Below are positions 1-10,785 of a stretch of 64,000 nucleotides of DNA, one piece after another. The DNA comes from Anomaloglossus baeobatrachus (Eukaryota > Chordata > Amphibia > Anura > Aromobatidae). Within the stretch, counting starts at the first letter, position 1. Every line of letters begins with the position of its first letter. Location: positions 447,849,786 to 447,913,785 of the forward strand of contig NC_134354.1 of the NCBI RefSeq assembly GCF_048569485.1. The letters are read 5' to 3'. The notes under the pieces are model-generated. The model had not been told where the DNA came from and ran no database searches. It was given only the letters and a program-made list of their open reading frames with translations. Position numbers and translations under genes: made by a program.

Positions 1-662
1 CTAGGTAAATAAACAGCTGTCTGTGTATACGGGGTCAGAAGTGAGTTACCAACAGCCAAGTCTATCTGTGACAGTGTGGTGCGAGCTAGAGTAGCAGGAA
101 AAGTGTTGTAGGGTTTTCTATATACCAAAAATCTACCATACCTAGCTCTTCCAATGTCCTAGTAAAGGAAGTTTGGGCAGCGTCTTCCGATATATAACCG
201 GAGTGGAGCTTGTCTTGGTAAGGATGCAGATAGGTGTTGAAGTCCCCTATCAAAAGGGTTGGTACAGAGGGGAGAGAGTCAAGAACAGGAAGTATCTTTG
301 TTATTGGCTCCACAGAGTAGAGCAGGGGAAACTGACACCAGGATGGTCAGTATATTATATACCGTGCAAAATATACACACAAATCTACTCCCTGGGTCAA
401 TTACTGATTTGGTACAGGAGAATGGAATGAATTTGTGCACCAATATACTCACACCCCTTGCGTGGGTCAAATACGTGGAATGATATTTGTGCACAATCCA
501 CTTTCTTCTCAGCCAATGAATGTTATCTTTCACTATGTGGGTCTCAGACACACACAAAACAGCTGGAAGAAATTGTTGTAAATGGGTAAAAACGGCGCAT
601 CTCTTATTTACATCCCCAAGCCCTCTAACATTCCATGCCACAATATTTATCAGTGTCGTCAT
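1..662 (-). pseudogene. LINE C ORF2, apurinic-type endonuclease start, broken
   Basis: ORF2 of L1/Tx1 LINEs encodes endonuclease and reverse transcriptase. The start at 662 reads MTTLINIVAWNVRGLG, the usual first endonuclease block (N-x-x-G-L), followed by CVSETH (catalytic E of the second block, about residue 40). A frame change near 300-313 leads into a second segment (313-86) with LLIGDFNT, the GDFN block of the same endonuclease fold. The reverse transcriptase would lie to the left of the window. Neighbour: ORF1 lies 340 bases upstream on the same strand. Certainly a LINE endonuclease; clade uncertain. Confidence 0.8.
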
Positions 663-1001
663 AAGTGTGGACTATAAAATGGACCAAGGATATAACGCTG
701 TCTACTGAGGGAGAGAGGTGGGTCCTGCCATTCCATATCGTTGGTGAACAGAGTAACACGTCCAGAGTGTACTGCAACAAACATAAAAGGAGAATAGAAC
801 AGAAAATAAGAAAAACACAATATGTATAACAGTATACAATGTATTATCCTCCCATCATAAGAATAACGTATACATTCCTCTCAAATGTAGAGAACCGGCG
901 CTAAACACCAGCCCAAAACCCATGCAGGCAGGGGGAGGCCTACAGTTCATCTGTCCAAAGGATGTCGGCCAAAAACCAGTTGCCCTCCCCCGCCTAGGAT
1001 C

Positions 1002-2124
1002 CTAAATGGAACATAAACCAATATCTTTACCAGCATAGCGTCCCACACAAAAGTGACACCTGGTGGGGAAAAATGGACATTCAAGTATTGTTCCTCCGTA
1101 GAGATCTCTCATTAACATCCAGCTAGGATAATGCAACTCCCACAATTCTGTATCAAAAAAGTGAGTCTCTCCATTTGCAGCAATGTTCAGTTTAGCAGGA
1201 TACATAATCGAATATGGCACTTGCAAGTTTCGTGGGCATTTTTTTTTAACATTGATGAATTGTGCCCTTTTGCTCTGCACCTCCATGGAGAAATCTAGGA
1301 AAATAAAAATATTAGTCCCATTGAATGCAAGGTCCTTAATGTCTCTGCTTATGCGCAAGATGGAGTACGTGGCCTTAAAATGCAAGCGTTTAAGGAGGAT
1401 AGGTCGTGGTGGTACTCCTGGCGGGAAGGGGGAGGCGAGCGCGTACTTTGTGTGCCCTTTCAATAGTAAAGAAGGGGGATAGCACCTCCTTTCCAATGGT
1501 TTCCGTTAGCCACCTTTTAAAAAATGTCAAGGAGTCACTACCCTCCATTGTATCTGGTACACCCACCAGCAGCAGGTTGCTTCTGCGGAAAAGGTTTTCT
1601 AAATCAACCACTTTATTTAATAATATGGCAACATTCTACGTAGCTTTCCCCAGATCCCGTGCTATTGGTGGTAGCTTGTCTTCTGCTGTTCTCAGGCGGG
1701 GCTTCAGTTCCCCCACTCTAGCCGTCACCCCCCACAGCTCTCGTTTAATGCAGGCCTTTTCAAACGTGACAGTCCTCATTTGTGTACTTAGGGTGACTAA
1801 CGTGCTGTTACACCCAGCGTGGGTTGAGGGATGACAGGGCCCAACTCCTATGTGTCTCCCTTTCCCTTACTCTCCTCCACGGGCTGCCTAGTCTGCGGGT
1901 GCTGCACAAGCAGTCACCAGAGTACTCACAGCCTTCTCGAGCTCCCCATCAGAGATGTCCCCGGAGGTAGGAGCCGTGCCTGGGAAACTCCTATCAAAGC
2001 ACTCCAGTTTACTTGGTACCTCCGATACTCTGCTGCGGACAGGAGTTCCTAGCGCCGGTGCCATCTTAGATGCTGCAGAGTCGCAGTCCTGTGCATCCTT
2101 CTCTCCCTTTTTAGTGTGGGTCAT
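1002..2124 (-). pseudogene. LINE C ORF1 (L1-type RNA-binding protein), broken
   Basis: ORF1 proteins of L1-type LINEs bind the element RNA and form trimers. Here the frame opens with a Met at 2124 (MTHTKKGEKDAQD), continues as a polar N-terminal segment to about 1888, then in other frames at 1611-1390 (RSNLLLVGVPD, a variant of the RRNNLRIxGxPE signature, then FFKRWL and ERAHKV) and 1496-1002 (PRPILLKRLHFKATYSILR, then a long amphipathic stretch). These segments match the order of the L1 ORF1 RRM and C-terminal domains. At least two frame changes separate them, so no intact protein is made. The product call rests on the motifs, not on a search. Confidence 0.7.
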
Positions 2125-2280
2125 GTCGGTGTTGAGACTTCAGAGCTCTCCTAGGTATATTGCAGTCCACTAGGGTTGGTGAACTGTGCATGTAGCTGGT
2201 AAAACCCGAAGACAGCAGGTTCCAATGCGGGAGCTTCCTGGAGCACGTCTACTCTACATGTGTCCCAGGCCACGCCCCCA

Positions 2281-2708
2281 GAATTCCAATTTTCACAAGG
2301 GGTATAGTTAAAAAAGGCCCCATAATGTGTTACACAATTTCCTTGAATGTAGCAATACCCCACATGTGAGCGTACAATACTGTTTGGCTACATGGCAGGA
2401 CTCGGGAGGGAAGGAGCGCTTTGGAGCACAGATGTTCCTACAATAGTTTGCTGACTCCATTGCAGAGCCACTAAGTGCCAGAACAGCACAAACCCCCTCA
2501 ACTGACAGCATTTTGGAAATTACACCCCTCTGGGAATTCATCTACATTTGTAGTGACAATTTTGTCTCGGGAAAATACACATGGAGTTAAACGCAGGTAA
2601 CGTTACAAAATTAAAAATTGGAAATAAACCCCAGTACACTGTAGTGCTGGAACATTGTGCCCAGCTAGGTAGCTTATGGGAAAGGAATATTGGGCTGCTG
2701 TCCATATA
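2281..2708. repeat. Unclassified interspersed repeat
   Basis: No coding signal. The segment with GCCAGAACAGCACAAACC and ACACCCCTCTGGGAATTCAT (about 2470-2545) looks like a widespread, unclassified amphibian interspersed repeat; this is from memory of similar sequence, not a search. Confidence 0.35.
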
Positions 2709-3828
2709 CAGTGTGTACGGAAAGTATTCAGATCCCTTTAAATTTTTCACTCTTTGTTTCATTGCAGCCATTTGGTAAATTCAACAAAGTTCATTTTTTT
2801 CTCATTAATATACACTCTGCACACCATCTTGACAGAAAAAAAAAACCAAAAATAGACATTTTTGCAAATTTATTAAACAAGAAAAAGTGAAATATCACAT
2901 GGTCATAAGTATTCAGACTCTTTGCTCAGACACTCATATTTAAGTCACATGCTGTTCATTTCCTTGTGATTTTCCTTGAGATGATTCGACTCCTTCATTG
3001 GAGTCCAGCTGTGTCTAATTAAACTGATAGGACTTGATTTGGAAAGGCACACACCTGTCTATATAAGACCTCACAGCTCACAGTGCATGTCAGATTAAAT
3101 GAGAATCATGAGGTCAAAGGAACTGCCCAAAGAGCTCAGAGACGTGGCCAAGTTTACAAAAGAATTTGTGCAGTATTCAACGTTCCTAAGAGCACAGTGG
3201 CCTCCATAATGCTTAAATGGAAGAAGTTTGGGACCACCAGAACTCTCCCTAGACCTGGCTGTCCAGCCAAACTGAGCAATCGTCGTGAAGAACCTTGGTG
3301 AGAGAGGTAAAGAAGAACCCCAACATCACTGTGGCTGAGCTCCAGAGATGCATAAGGGGGATGGGAGTAAGTTCCACAAAGTCAACTATCACTGCAGCCC
3401 TTCACCATGACCTTTATGGCAGAGTGGCCCGACAGAAGCCTCTCCTCAGTGCAAAACATATGAAAGCCAGCATAGAGTTTGTAAAAAAAAAACACATGAA
3501 GGACTCCAAAACTATGGGGAATAAGATTCTCTAGGCTGATGAGATGAAGATAGACCTTTTTGGTGATTAATCTAAACGGTATGTGTGGAGAAAACCAGGC
3601 ACTGCTCATCACCTGCCCAATTCAATCCCAACAGTGAAACATGGTGGTGGTAGCATCATGCTGTGGGGGTGTTTTTCAGCTGCAGGGACAGGACAACGAG
3701 TTGCAATTGAAGGAAAGTTGAACGCAGCCAAGTACATAGATATCCTGGAAAAAAACCTCTTCCAGAGTGCTCTTGACCTCAGACTTGGCCGAAGGTTCAC
3801 CTTCCAACAAGACAATTGTTATGCTCAC
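2709..3828 (+). mobile_element. Tc1-like DNA transposon, 3' truncated
   Basis: Starts after a TA with CAGTGTGTACGGAAAGTATT, a typical Tc1-type inverted-repeat tip, and has the usual AT-rich leader and a transposase relic. The right inverted repeat is absent: the sequence switches at 3826-3829, inside the catalytic core, to an LTR fragment. The element therefore lost its 3' third, probably when the neighbouring repeat arrived or by deletion. Confidence 0.85.
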
Positions 3829-3831
3829 TGA
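3083..3831 (+). pseudogene. Tc1-type transposase, broken and truncated
   Basis: Cut-and-paste transposase relic. Three open pieces in order: 3083-3301 with the first helix-turn-helix (KRICAVFNVPKSTVASIM) and the GRPR-like linker RPGCPAKLS; 3295-3534 with the second DNA-binding half (NITVAELQR) and RQKPLLSAKH; 3583-3831 with the catalytic-core segment GGGSIMLWGCFSAAGTG and TFQQDNCYAH, which holds the second catalytic Asp. The final DLNPIE segment with the Glu is missing. Frame changes near 3300 and 3535-3583 also break it. Family assignment to Tc1 is firm. Confidence 0.85.
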
Positions 3832-4333
3832 GGGGCATCGAGCATCTGGGAGTGGACCCACTGGACCATGCACAAGACTCCCCTGAGGAAGTGACCAGCT
3901 ACAAATCCCTATACAGGTACTGTGCGGCACTTCCACAGAAGGCCTAAATGCAGCCAGGGACCAGAGGGGGCAGTCTCTTACGAACGGATATAGTCACAGT
4001 CCAGTACAGGAGTCCGAGATATAGCGGCACCAAGGTGGAGGCTGAGATGAGACGGCACTGAGGGGTTGGTCCGGATGAGACGGCACTGTGGTGAAGGCTC
4101 AGGTGTGGTAGCAGTCTGGATATGGCTCAGACGGACAGCACTGTGGTAAAGGCTCTGACGTGACGGCACATGGCAATGGAGATGAGCAGGCTCTAGGACA
4201 AGACAGTGGTTAGAAACAAGAGACTAATATTGGGGCTAGACAAAATAAATAGAGACCTGAGAACTAGCAACACACTATAGGCAACGTTGCTCAGGTGCCT
4301 CCTGTCAGGGGAGGCGGACTTAAATACTTTTAA
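3829..4333 (+). mobile_element. LTR fragment R1 (same family as solo LTR at 28944-36151)
   Basis: Noncoding. It matches the reverse complement of 35600-36145 along most of its length, for example GCAACGTTGCTC followed by CACCTCCTGTCAGGGGAGG-like sequence at its right side and the stretch GGCCTAAATGCA near 3940. The first bases of the family LTR (TGTTACGG) and the far end are absent, so this is a partial, fossil copy wedged between the truncated Tc1 and LINE A. Confidence 0.7.
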
Positions 4334-4499
4334 AGGTGGGGGGGCGTGGCTTGCTGATGAAGGTGTAGGACTTGTGTGTCTGCAGCTCCCAGCCACCTGA
4401 GTCCCTTAACCACTATAAAGCTGTGAGAATTACCTGTGAAACATATGGGCAGGAGCAGGAGGAATACTAAAGGTCTGGGGAACCGGTGATTTGAGGAGC

Positions 4500-6755
4500 A
4501 TGGACCGGTTTTTGAGCCCTGGAGCACCATTGCATGCAAGGAGTATAAGAGCCAAGATGGCACAGGCAGCATCCCCTGTAAGCACTCCACTGAAAGAAAT
4601 GCAGAGCGCTCATAGTTCCCAGCACCAGCTTCTTCATCAGCAGCAGGACGACAGCAGCAATGATGAGCAGGACACCCTGGATATGGTCTTCCATGAGCTA
4701 AGTATGTGACGCTCCTGGACTAGTCAGGGCATCACAGGGTACTGCATTTCCTATTCTTTGGTTAAGGACTCAACCCCTCATGGTTCTGGTTTCCCAACCT
4801 ATGGTACTGCCTCCATCAGCATCCAAATCCCAACCACACCTCACACCACACCCTGTCAGACACACCAGTGGGCTGCCTAGCTGGAATAGGGCTGCCCACC
4901 TAGGGGTCAGGCAGACTGGTGGGAGGGAAGTAGAGTAGCGCAGTGTTAGCCCTCGAGAAGTGAGGAGCTCGGGAGTGGTGGCTCCCTGTATGTGACAGGT
5001 TGGGTCGGAGATGGTGGTCTGGGCCCGGAGGAGTCGGAGACCCTGTCGCAGAGTATTGAGGCTGGGTGCCTAAACCTGGTCTTGGAGGACAGTTAGCAGC
5101 TCAAGCCTAATAACCGGTCCAGGACTGAAAGCATGGCGGGGTACAGGACCCTAAGTCGGTGAGTAGCTTCAGGCAACCCAGCAATTAACCTGCAGAGGAT
5201 AGTGACTTTATGGACTGTCCTCAAGAAGCTCAGAGATCAGGGGCACTAGCGCAACGAGGGGGATAGGGCTTTCCAACCCACGCAGCCCACAGAAATCCCA
5301 AGCCTGAGCCCTTATGAGCGCAGCTCCACTACCAACCAGGAGGGAGCGGGGCCCGGACAGCTTTAAGCCAACGGGCCACCAGAACACTTCTAATTTGTGC
5401 ACTGAGGCAGGCTCCGGACCACCCGGCAGTACCAGAGGGGACAGATACCTGGATGAGCTCCCCCAAGAGAGCAGCGGCACCCAGAAACTTGGTTTACCTT
5501 GTTGTCAGAGTCTGCTTTGCGGTCTCATCATCACCAACACTGCCTGAGTGAGTATGTGGTCCTCCCCTGCTCCCAACTAGTGCTGCGCTCCCCATCCAGA
5601 GTCCCAGGGCCTACCCTACCTGTGGAGGAAACGTCATCTGGCTGCCCCGCTCCAACTTCCCCGGGTACTCCCATCGGCAGCGGCGGTACTCCCCTTACCG
5701 TGAACCACGGGTGGTGTCACGAACATTTATCCCCTGTAAATAGTCCCCTTTACATTTGTGTGGCCGTGAGACCCCGGATCCGGAGACCCTCGAGCCACAA
5801 CAACCCCGGATCCAAGCGGTTCGAACGCTGCAGGAGCAGCACAAGTACAGTACATTTATTAAAAACTTGCCTACTAAAAAAGACCTGGAGGGATTTGCTT
5901 GTAGGTTGGAGAGTTCATATAACAAGGAGTTGTGTGCCCTTAAAACAGAGTTTACATCCAGGGTGGAAGACATAGAAAAGACACAGGAGTCAGTTCTGCT
6001 GGAGCTGCAGGCACAAAGGAAAGCTATTGAAATCCATACAAACATATTAGAGGACCTCTCCTCTGGTGTGGAAGACATAGAAAATCGAAAGAGGCGAAAT
6101 AATATAACAGTGAGAGGGTCTCCCAGAGACTGTGGCCCCTGCTGACTTGGATTCCACATTGCTGGATTTATTTATCCACATCCTGGGTGATGAACAGTTA
6201 TATTCCATTGAGCTGGACCGTGTACATAGGGCTCTGAGTCCAAAGCCCCAGGCAGATGCTCGTCCAAGAGATATAATATGCTGGGTGCATTTTTTCAAAA
6301 TTAAGGACGCCATTATAGCCGCTGCATGCCAGAAAAGCAAAATTGAATATATGGACTCACACATACTACTACTGCCAGACTTGGCCAGATGTACGCTTCA
6401 AATAAGAAGAGCCTTAAGACCTGTCCTAATACAACTGAAGAAGGATATACAATACAGATGGGGTTTCCTTTTTCAGCTGGTGGCACGCAAGGATGGGAAA
6501 TCCGCAACATTCCGCAGAATTGGGGACTTGGCAAATTTCTTGGGCAGCTTTGAGCTACCTATGACAGATCTTCCGTATTGGCCGAAGACCCCTCATCTGC
6601 CGGTGTCTCCACCTGGATGGCAAAGGGCCCATAATGCGAAGAAATTTAAGAAGTCTGGAGCCCAACAGCATGAGGCCTCACAATTTGCGATAGCTCAAAG
6701 GGACATACTTGAGCTGTATTGTGCCTACGGCCGTGATGGCATGATTCAGATCTGA
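4500..6755 (+). pseudogene. LINE A ORF1, split by a solo LTR
   Basis: L1-type ORF1 RNA-binding protein. The N-terminal piece (4500-4704, from MDRFLSPGAPLHARS; an in-frame Met nine bases upstream at 4491 is also possible) has a Q/D-rich tail and is interrupted by LTR E1. The reading resumes at 5848 with a coiled-coil segment to about 6100 (LESSYNKELCALKTEF, DIEKTQESVLLELQAQR), then the RRNNITVRG signature, and, after a single frame change near 6115-6130, the C-terminal domain at 6132-6755 (DRVHRAL, PRDIICWVHFFKIKD, LPDLARCTLQIRRALRPVL). Without insert and frame change the length would be normal for the family. Not functional now. Confidence 0.8.
4705..5842 (+). repeat. Solo LTR E1
   Basis: A 1138-bp block starting TGTGACGCTCCTGG and flanked by the 5-bp duplication AAGTA (4700-4704 and 5843-5847), inside LINE A ORF1. 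It has no coding content and no second LTR or interior, so it is a solo LTR left by recombination. The LTR at 12005-13147 on the opposite strand is a second copy of nearly the same length; the two share long stretches, including the TCACCACCCGTGG-type segment before the end. Fossil, moderately diverged. Confidence 0.8.
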
Positions 6756-6839
6756 TGTTGAGCATGGTATTACTTCCATAGTCTCCATGCTTGCTTGTCT
6801 GTTTGTGTTTTGCTATCACAGTGTTAGTTGCTTTTGTAG

Positions 6840-7903
6840 TGCCCCTGAAGCCATCAGGGAGCTACAAGGTACTGCATCTCCACCGTGATGCAGGGTCTAC
6901 CCCCTAGGGACCCAGAAAACCAGTGGCGGTAACACACAAACACTCCAGGTAATCCCAGTTTTCCCAAACAATCCCCTATAGAATGGTACAAGGCTAGGGT
7001 TGGACCAATGGATGGCTGCCTACAGGTGGAGCCACTCCAGTCCACTAGTTGACCAGGTGGGAGGGGCAGACTGTGGACAGTCAGACAGTGGAGAGTGAGG
7101 AGTTGAACAGTGACTGTGAAAGTGAGCACACGTGCTGACAGGAGTGAACAGTGACCTGAGGGCCCAATCGGTTAGTTGCCGGTGGAGTACGGTGAAGTGC
7201 TCCCGGAACTACACACCAACGGGGTACAGGACCCTAGGTCAGGCAGAAGCTCCAGGCAGGCCTGATAACACCTGCAGAGTGAGGGGACCATCAAGGACCT
7301 CACTGACCTTGAAGTTTGGGACTCAGTAGACAAGGGAGAAACTAGAGACTCCAACCCCACAGGGTTCACGTTACCGTCATACGGACTTCAGTAGAAGACC
7401 ACCAGGAAGGGACCCCAGCTACTCTATGCCACGGGGACCCACAAACCAAAAGACAGGTGCAGGGGAAAAAGCCAGCAGGTTGCTAAACCGGCACTGGGAC
7501 TAAGAGGACCTGAAGGTGAAACCAGCTGGCCTCGGGTGACCAGTTACCACCAGAAAGTGAGTAAAGAACCAGTTGCACTGAAACCCTTCTGTGGCCTACC
7601 TTCTTCCGACACCTGTCACATCACCTACCCTCTGGGGCCCGGCCCTGCTTGCGGAGGGCCTAATATCCAGGCTGCCATTAACACCAGCCCCAGTAGTGAA
7701 CATTGTGCAGCGGCGGCTCCATCTACATAGCCGCAACACCGCAAGTGGCATCACGTGTGAACATTATTCTACTCCCCTGTAAATATTCCCCTTTTCAAAA
7801 AGCACCCAGGGCACGGGACCGGGCAATGGCCACCAAAGTGACATTCCCCAGTTATACACCGTCCATGACCGAGTACCCCATAACCCTGGGCGACACACTT
7901 TCT
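6840..7903 (+). repeat. Solo-LTR-like insert E3
   Basis: Interrupts the LINE A inter-ORF spacer. It begins TGCCCCTGAAGCCATC and shares short stretches with E1, such as GGGGTACAGGACCCTA near 7220 and CTGTAAATA-TTCCCC near 7770, so it looks like a distant relative of that LTR family. I find no clean target duplication and place the right end only approximately. No protein domain is recognisable. Confidence 0.5.
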
Positions 7904-8622
7904 GTTCCTGTCCAGGGCATACTGCCGAGGATTTTATTGGGGTTCAATGTTCCAGCTGGATGTCTATTGGGGTGGGGGGCTTCTCTCATGTCTGCTGCCT
8001 GGGATTGAAAGGCAGGGGGAGGAGTCCTTCAAGTGGTTATGACATAGTTCTTATTACACAGGTTTTATGTTAATACTTACATAGTGGTGGGGAGGTGATG
8101 GGAAAAACTCGGCTTCTGTGTTATCCCCCAGTGCAGTTGTTAGTTGTTGGCTAACTATCTCAAATTAAGCACAATGGTACGTGAGGGGTCTATCCTTAAC
8201 CCCTTAATATGTAGCCCTTTCTTTTCTTTTTTCAGTCACACTTTCATTCTTCTTGTCTCTTGTCCTCGGTGGCTGTCGCCTTATAGTTCAATAATTAATT
8301 CCAAAATACTGGAATATGGATAGGCTACAATTTTGCTCCTTCAATGTGAAGGGGTTTAACCAACCAGAAACTGGCATTGTTCGCTGATGATATTCTTTTA
8401 CATACACTGTGTGCAGAATTATTAGGCAAATGAGTATTTTGATCACATGATACTTTTTATACTTGTTGTCCTACTCCAAGCTGTATAGGCTTGAGAGCCA
8501 ACTACCAATTAAGTAAATCAGGTGATGTGCATCTCTGTAATGAGGAGAGGTGTGGTGTAATGACATCAACACCCTATATAAGGTGTGCTTAATTATTATG
8601 CAACTTCCTTTCCTTTGGCAAA

Positions 8623-9600
8623 ATGGGTCAGAAGAGAGATTTGAGATGCCTTGTAGAGGGATGCAGTAGTCTTGAAATTGCCAAACATTTGAAGCGTGAT
8701 CACCGAACAATCAAGCGTTTCATGGCAGATAGCCAACAGGGTCGCAAGAAGCGTGTTGGGCAAAAAAGGCGCAAAATAACTGCCCATGAATTGAGGAAAA
8801 TCAAGCATGAAGCTACCAAGATGCCATTTGCCACCAATTTGGCCATATTTCAGAGCTGCAACGTTACTGGAGTACCACAAAGCACAAGGAGTGGCATACT
8901 CAGGGACATGGCCAAGGTAAGGAAGGCTGAAAAAGAACCACCTTTTATACAAGAAACATAATATAAAACATCAAGACGGGGCCAAGAAATATCTTAAGAC
9001 TGATTTTTCAAAAGTTTTATGGACTGATGAAATGAGAGTGACTCTTGATGGGCCAGATGGATGGGCCAGAGGCTGGATCAGTAAAGGGCAGAGAGCTCCA
9101 CTCCCACTCAGACGCCAGCAAGGTGGAGGTGGGGTACTGGTATCATCAAAGATGAACTTATGGGACCTTTTCGGGTTGAGGATGGAGTGAAGCTCAACTC
9201 CCAGACCTACTGTGAGTTTCTGGAAGACAACTTCTTCAAGCAGTGGAACAGGAAGAAGTCGTTCAAGAAAAACATGATTTTCATGCAGGACAATGCTCCA
9301 TCACATGCATCCAACTTCTCCACAGCGTGGCAGGCCAGTAAAGGTCTAAAAGATGAAAAAATAATGACATGGCCCCCTTGCTCACCTGATCTGAACCCCA
9401 TACAGAACCTGTGATCCCTCACAAAATGTGAGATCTACAGGGAGGGAAAACAGTACACCTCTCGGAACAGTGTCTGGGAGGCTGTGGTGGCTGCTGCATG
9501 CACTGTTGATCGTAAACAGATCAAGCAACTGACAGAATCTATGGATGGTAGGCTGTTGAGTGCCATCATAAAGAAAGGTGGCTATATTGGTCACTCATTT
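8623..9600 (+). pseudogene. DD37E Tc1/mariner transposase, broken
   Basis: Transposase relic. The N-terminal part at 8623-8961 has the helix-turn-helix region (LVEGCSSLEIAKHLKRD, then RRKITAHELRKIKHEATK). A frame change near 8960 leads into KVLWTDEMRV (first catalytic Asp, about 9020), then VLVS-type core and, at 9160-9414, FMQDNAPSHAS-type sequence (second Asp) and PPCSPDLNPIQNL. There are 37 residues between the second Asp and the position of the Glu, which here reads Gln in place of Glu. The spacing fits the DD37E (TRT-like) group of Tc1/mariner. At least two frame breaks; inactive. Confidence 0.8.
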
Positions 9601-9740
9601 TTTGGGGTTTTGTTTTTGCATGTCAGAAATGTTTATTTCTAAATTTTGTGCAGTTATATTGGTTTACCTGGTGAAAATAAACAAGTGATATGGGAATATA
9701 TTTGGTTTTTATTAAGTTGCCCAATAATTCTGCACAGTAA

Positions 9741-10323
9741 AGGTGGCTTTACACGCTACGAGATCGCTAAAGCGATCTCGTTGGGGGTCACGGAATTTGT
9801 GACGCACATCCGGCCGCTTTAGTGATGTCATTGTGTGTGACACCTATGAGCGATTTTGAATCGTCGCAAAAACGTTAAAAATCGCTCATCGGTGACATGT
9901 CCCCCTCTTCCCAATTATTGTTGCTGCTGCAGTAATGATATTGTTTGTCGTTCCTGAGGCAGCACACATCACTATGTGTGACGCCACTGGAACGACAAAC
10001 ATCTCCTTACCTGTGTCCACTGGAAAAGGAGGAAGGAAGGAGGTGGGCGGCATGTTCCAGACGCTCATCTCCTCCCCTCCTTTTCTATTGGGCGGCGGTT
10101 CAGTGATGCTGCTGTGACATCGCTGTGACACTGAACGAACCGCCCCCTTAGAAAGGAGGCGGTTCGCCGGTCACAGCGACGTCGCAGAGCAGCTATGTGC
10201 GTGTGACGCTGCCATAGCGATAATGTTCGCTACGGCAGCGATCGTGCCACCGACGGGGGCGGGTGCTATCGCACGCGACATCGCTAGCCGATGATAACGA
10301 TGTCGCAGCGTGTAAATCGGCCT
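9741..10323 (+). mobile_element. PIF/Harbinger-like MITE, 583 bp, TAA site (family M1)
   Basis: Noncoding element with inverted ends AGGTGGCTTTACACGCTACG and, on the other strand, AGGCCGATTTACACGCTGCG, flanked by TAA on both sides (9738-9740 and 10324-10326). The empty site is present in the reverse-oriented transposon copy (about 26550), which proves the insertion and its 3-bp duplication. Shares its interior with the MITEs at 44959 and 54017, including an internal hairpin near 10208-10240. Confidence 0.85.
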
Positions 10324-10785
10324 TAATAGTTACCTGCACAAACACATATCCTCCTAAGATAGCCAAGTCTAAAAAAAACCACTCCAACTTGCAAAAATAT
10401 TAAGCTTTGATATTTATGAGTCCATTGGGTTGATTGAGAACATAGTTGTTGATCAATAATAAAAAAATCCTCTAAAATACAACTTGCCTAATAATTCTGC
10501 ACATAACAAACACTGTTATTAGTCTGCCAAATATAATGTCAGAATTGTGTAACCTTGCCACTTGAGCAATTTCAAAATTAACTCCTATAAATTGGAGATG
10601 CTAAATGTGTCCCTCTCACTGAACGAGGTGGCACGGCTTCGGTCTTCCTTTCCATTCAGATGGCAGTCAGTATGTTTAAACTATTTGGGTATCAAACTGA
10701 CAGCGGACCCGTGCCAACTATATGACACCAATTTCACAAGTATCCTGAAGACAGCTGAGGCGGACTTGATGCGGTGGAATAGAGT

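Larger units (their letters stand above)
1..2280 (-). mobile_element. LINE C: L1/Tx1-type LINE, 5' part
   Basis: Minus-strand non-LTR retrotransposon with its 5' end near 2280 and its 3' part beyond the window start. The 5' end reads GGGGGCGTGGCC, very like the start of LINE A at 4336, so both seem to be near-complete at the 5' side and of related families. Order in the minus direction: short 5' UTR (2280-2125), ORF1 (2124 to about 1002), an AT-rich inter-ORF spacer (1001-663), then the endonuclease start of ORF2 (662 to 1). Both ORFs are broken. I cannot separate the L1 and Tx1 clades by eye. Confidence 0.8.
8405..10502 (+). mobile_element. DD37E Tc1/mariner transposon, copy 1 (contains a MITE)
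   Basis: Inserted at TA in LINE A ORF2 just after the FADD box. The left tip is CACTGTGTGCAGAATTATTA; the right end reads CTAATAATTCTGCACA and seems to have lost a few terminal bases. A second copy, reverse-oriented, lies at 26374-27793. The transposase part is 8623 to about 9600; the 3' noncoding part is split by the MITE at 9741-10323. Taking the MITE out gives about 1.5 kb, close to the other copy. Confidence 0.85.

Noticed and set aside
5499-5975. 158-codon open frame across the end of E1
   Set aside because: Lies in LTR E1 and crosses its border into LINE A in the wrong frame.
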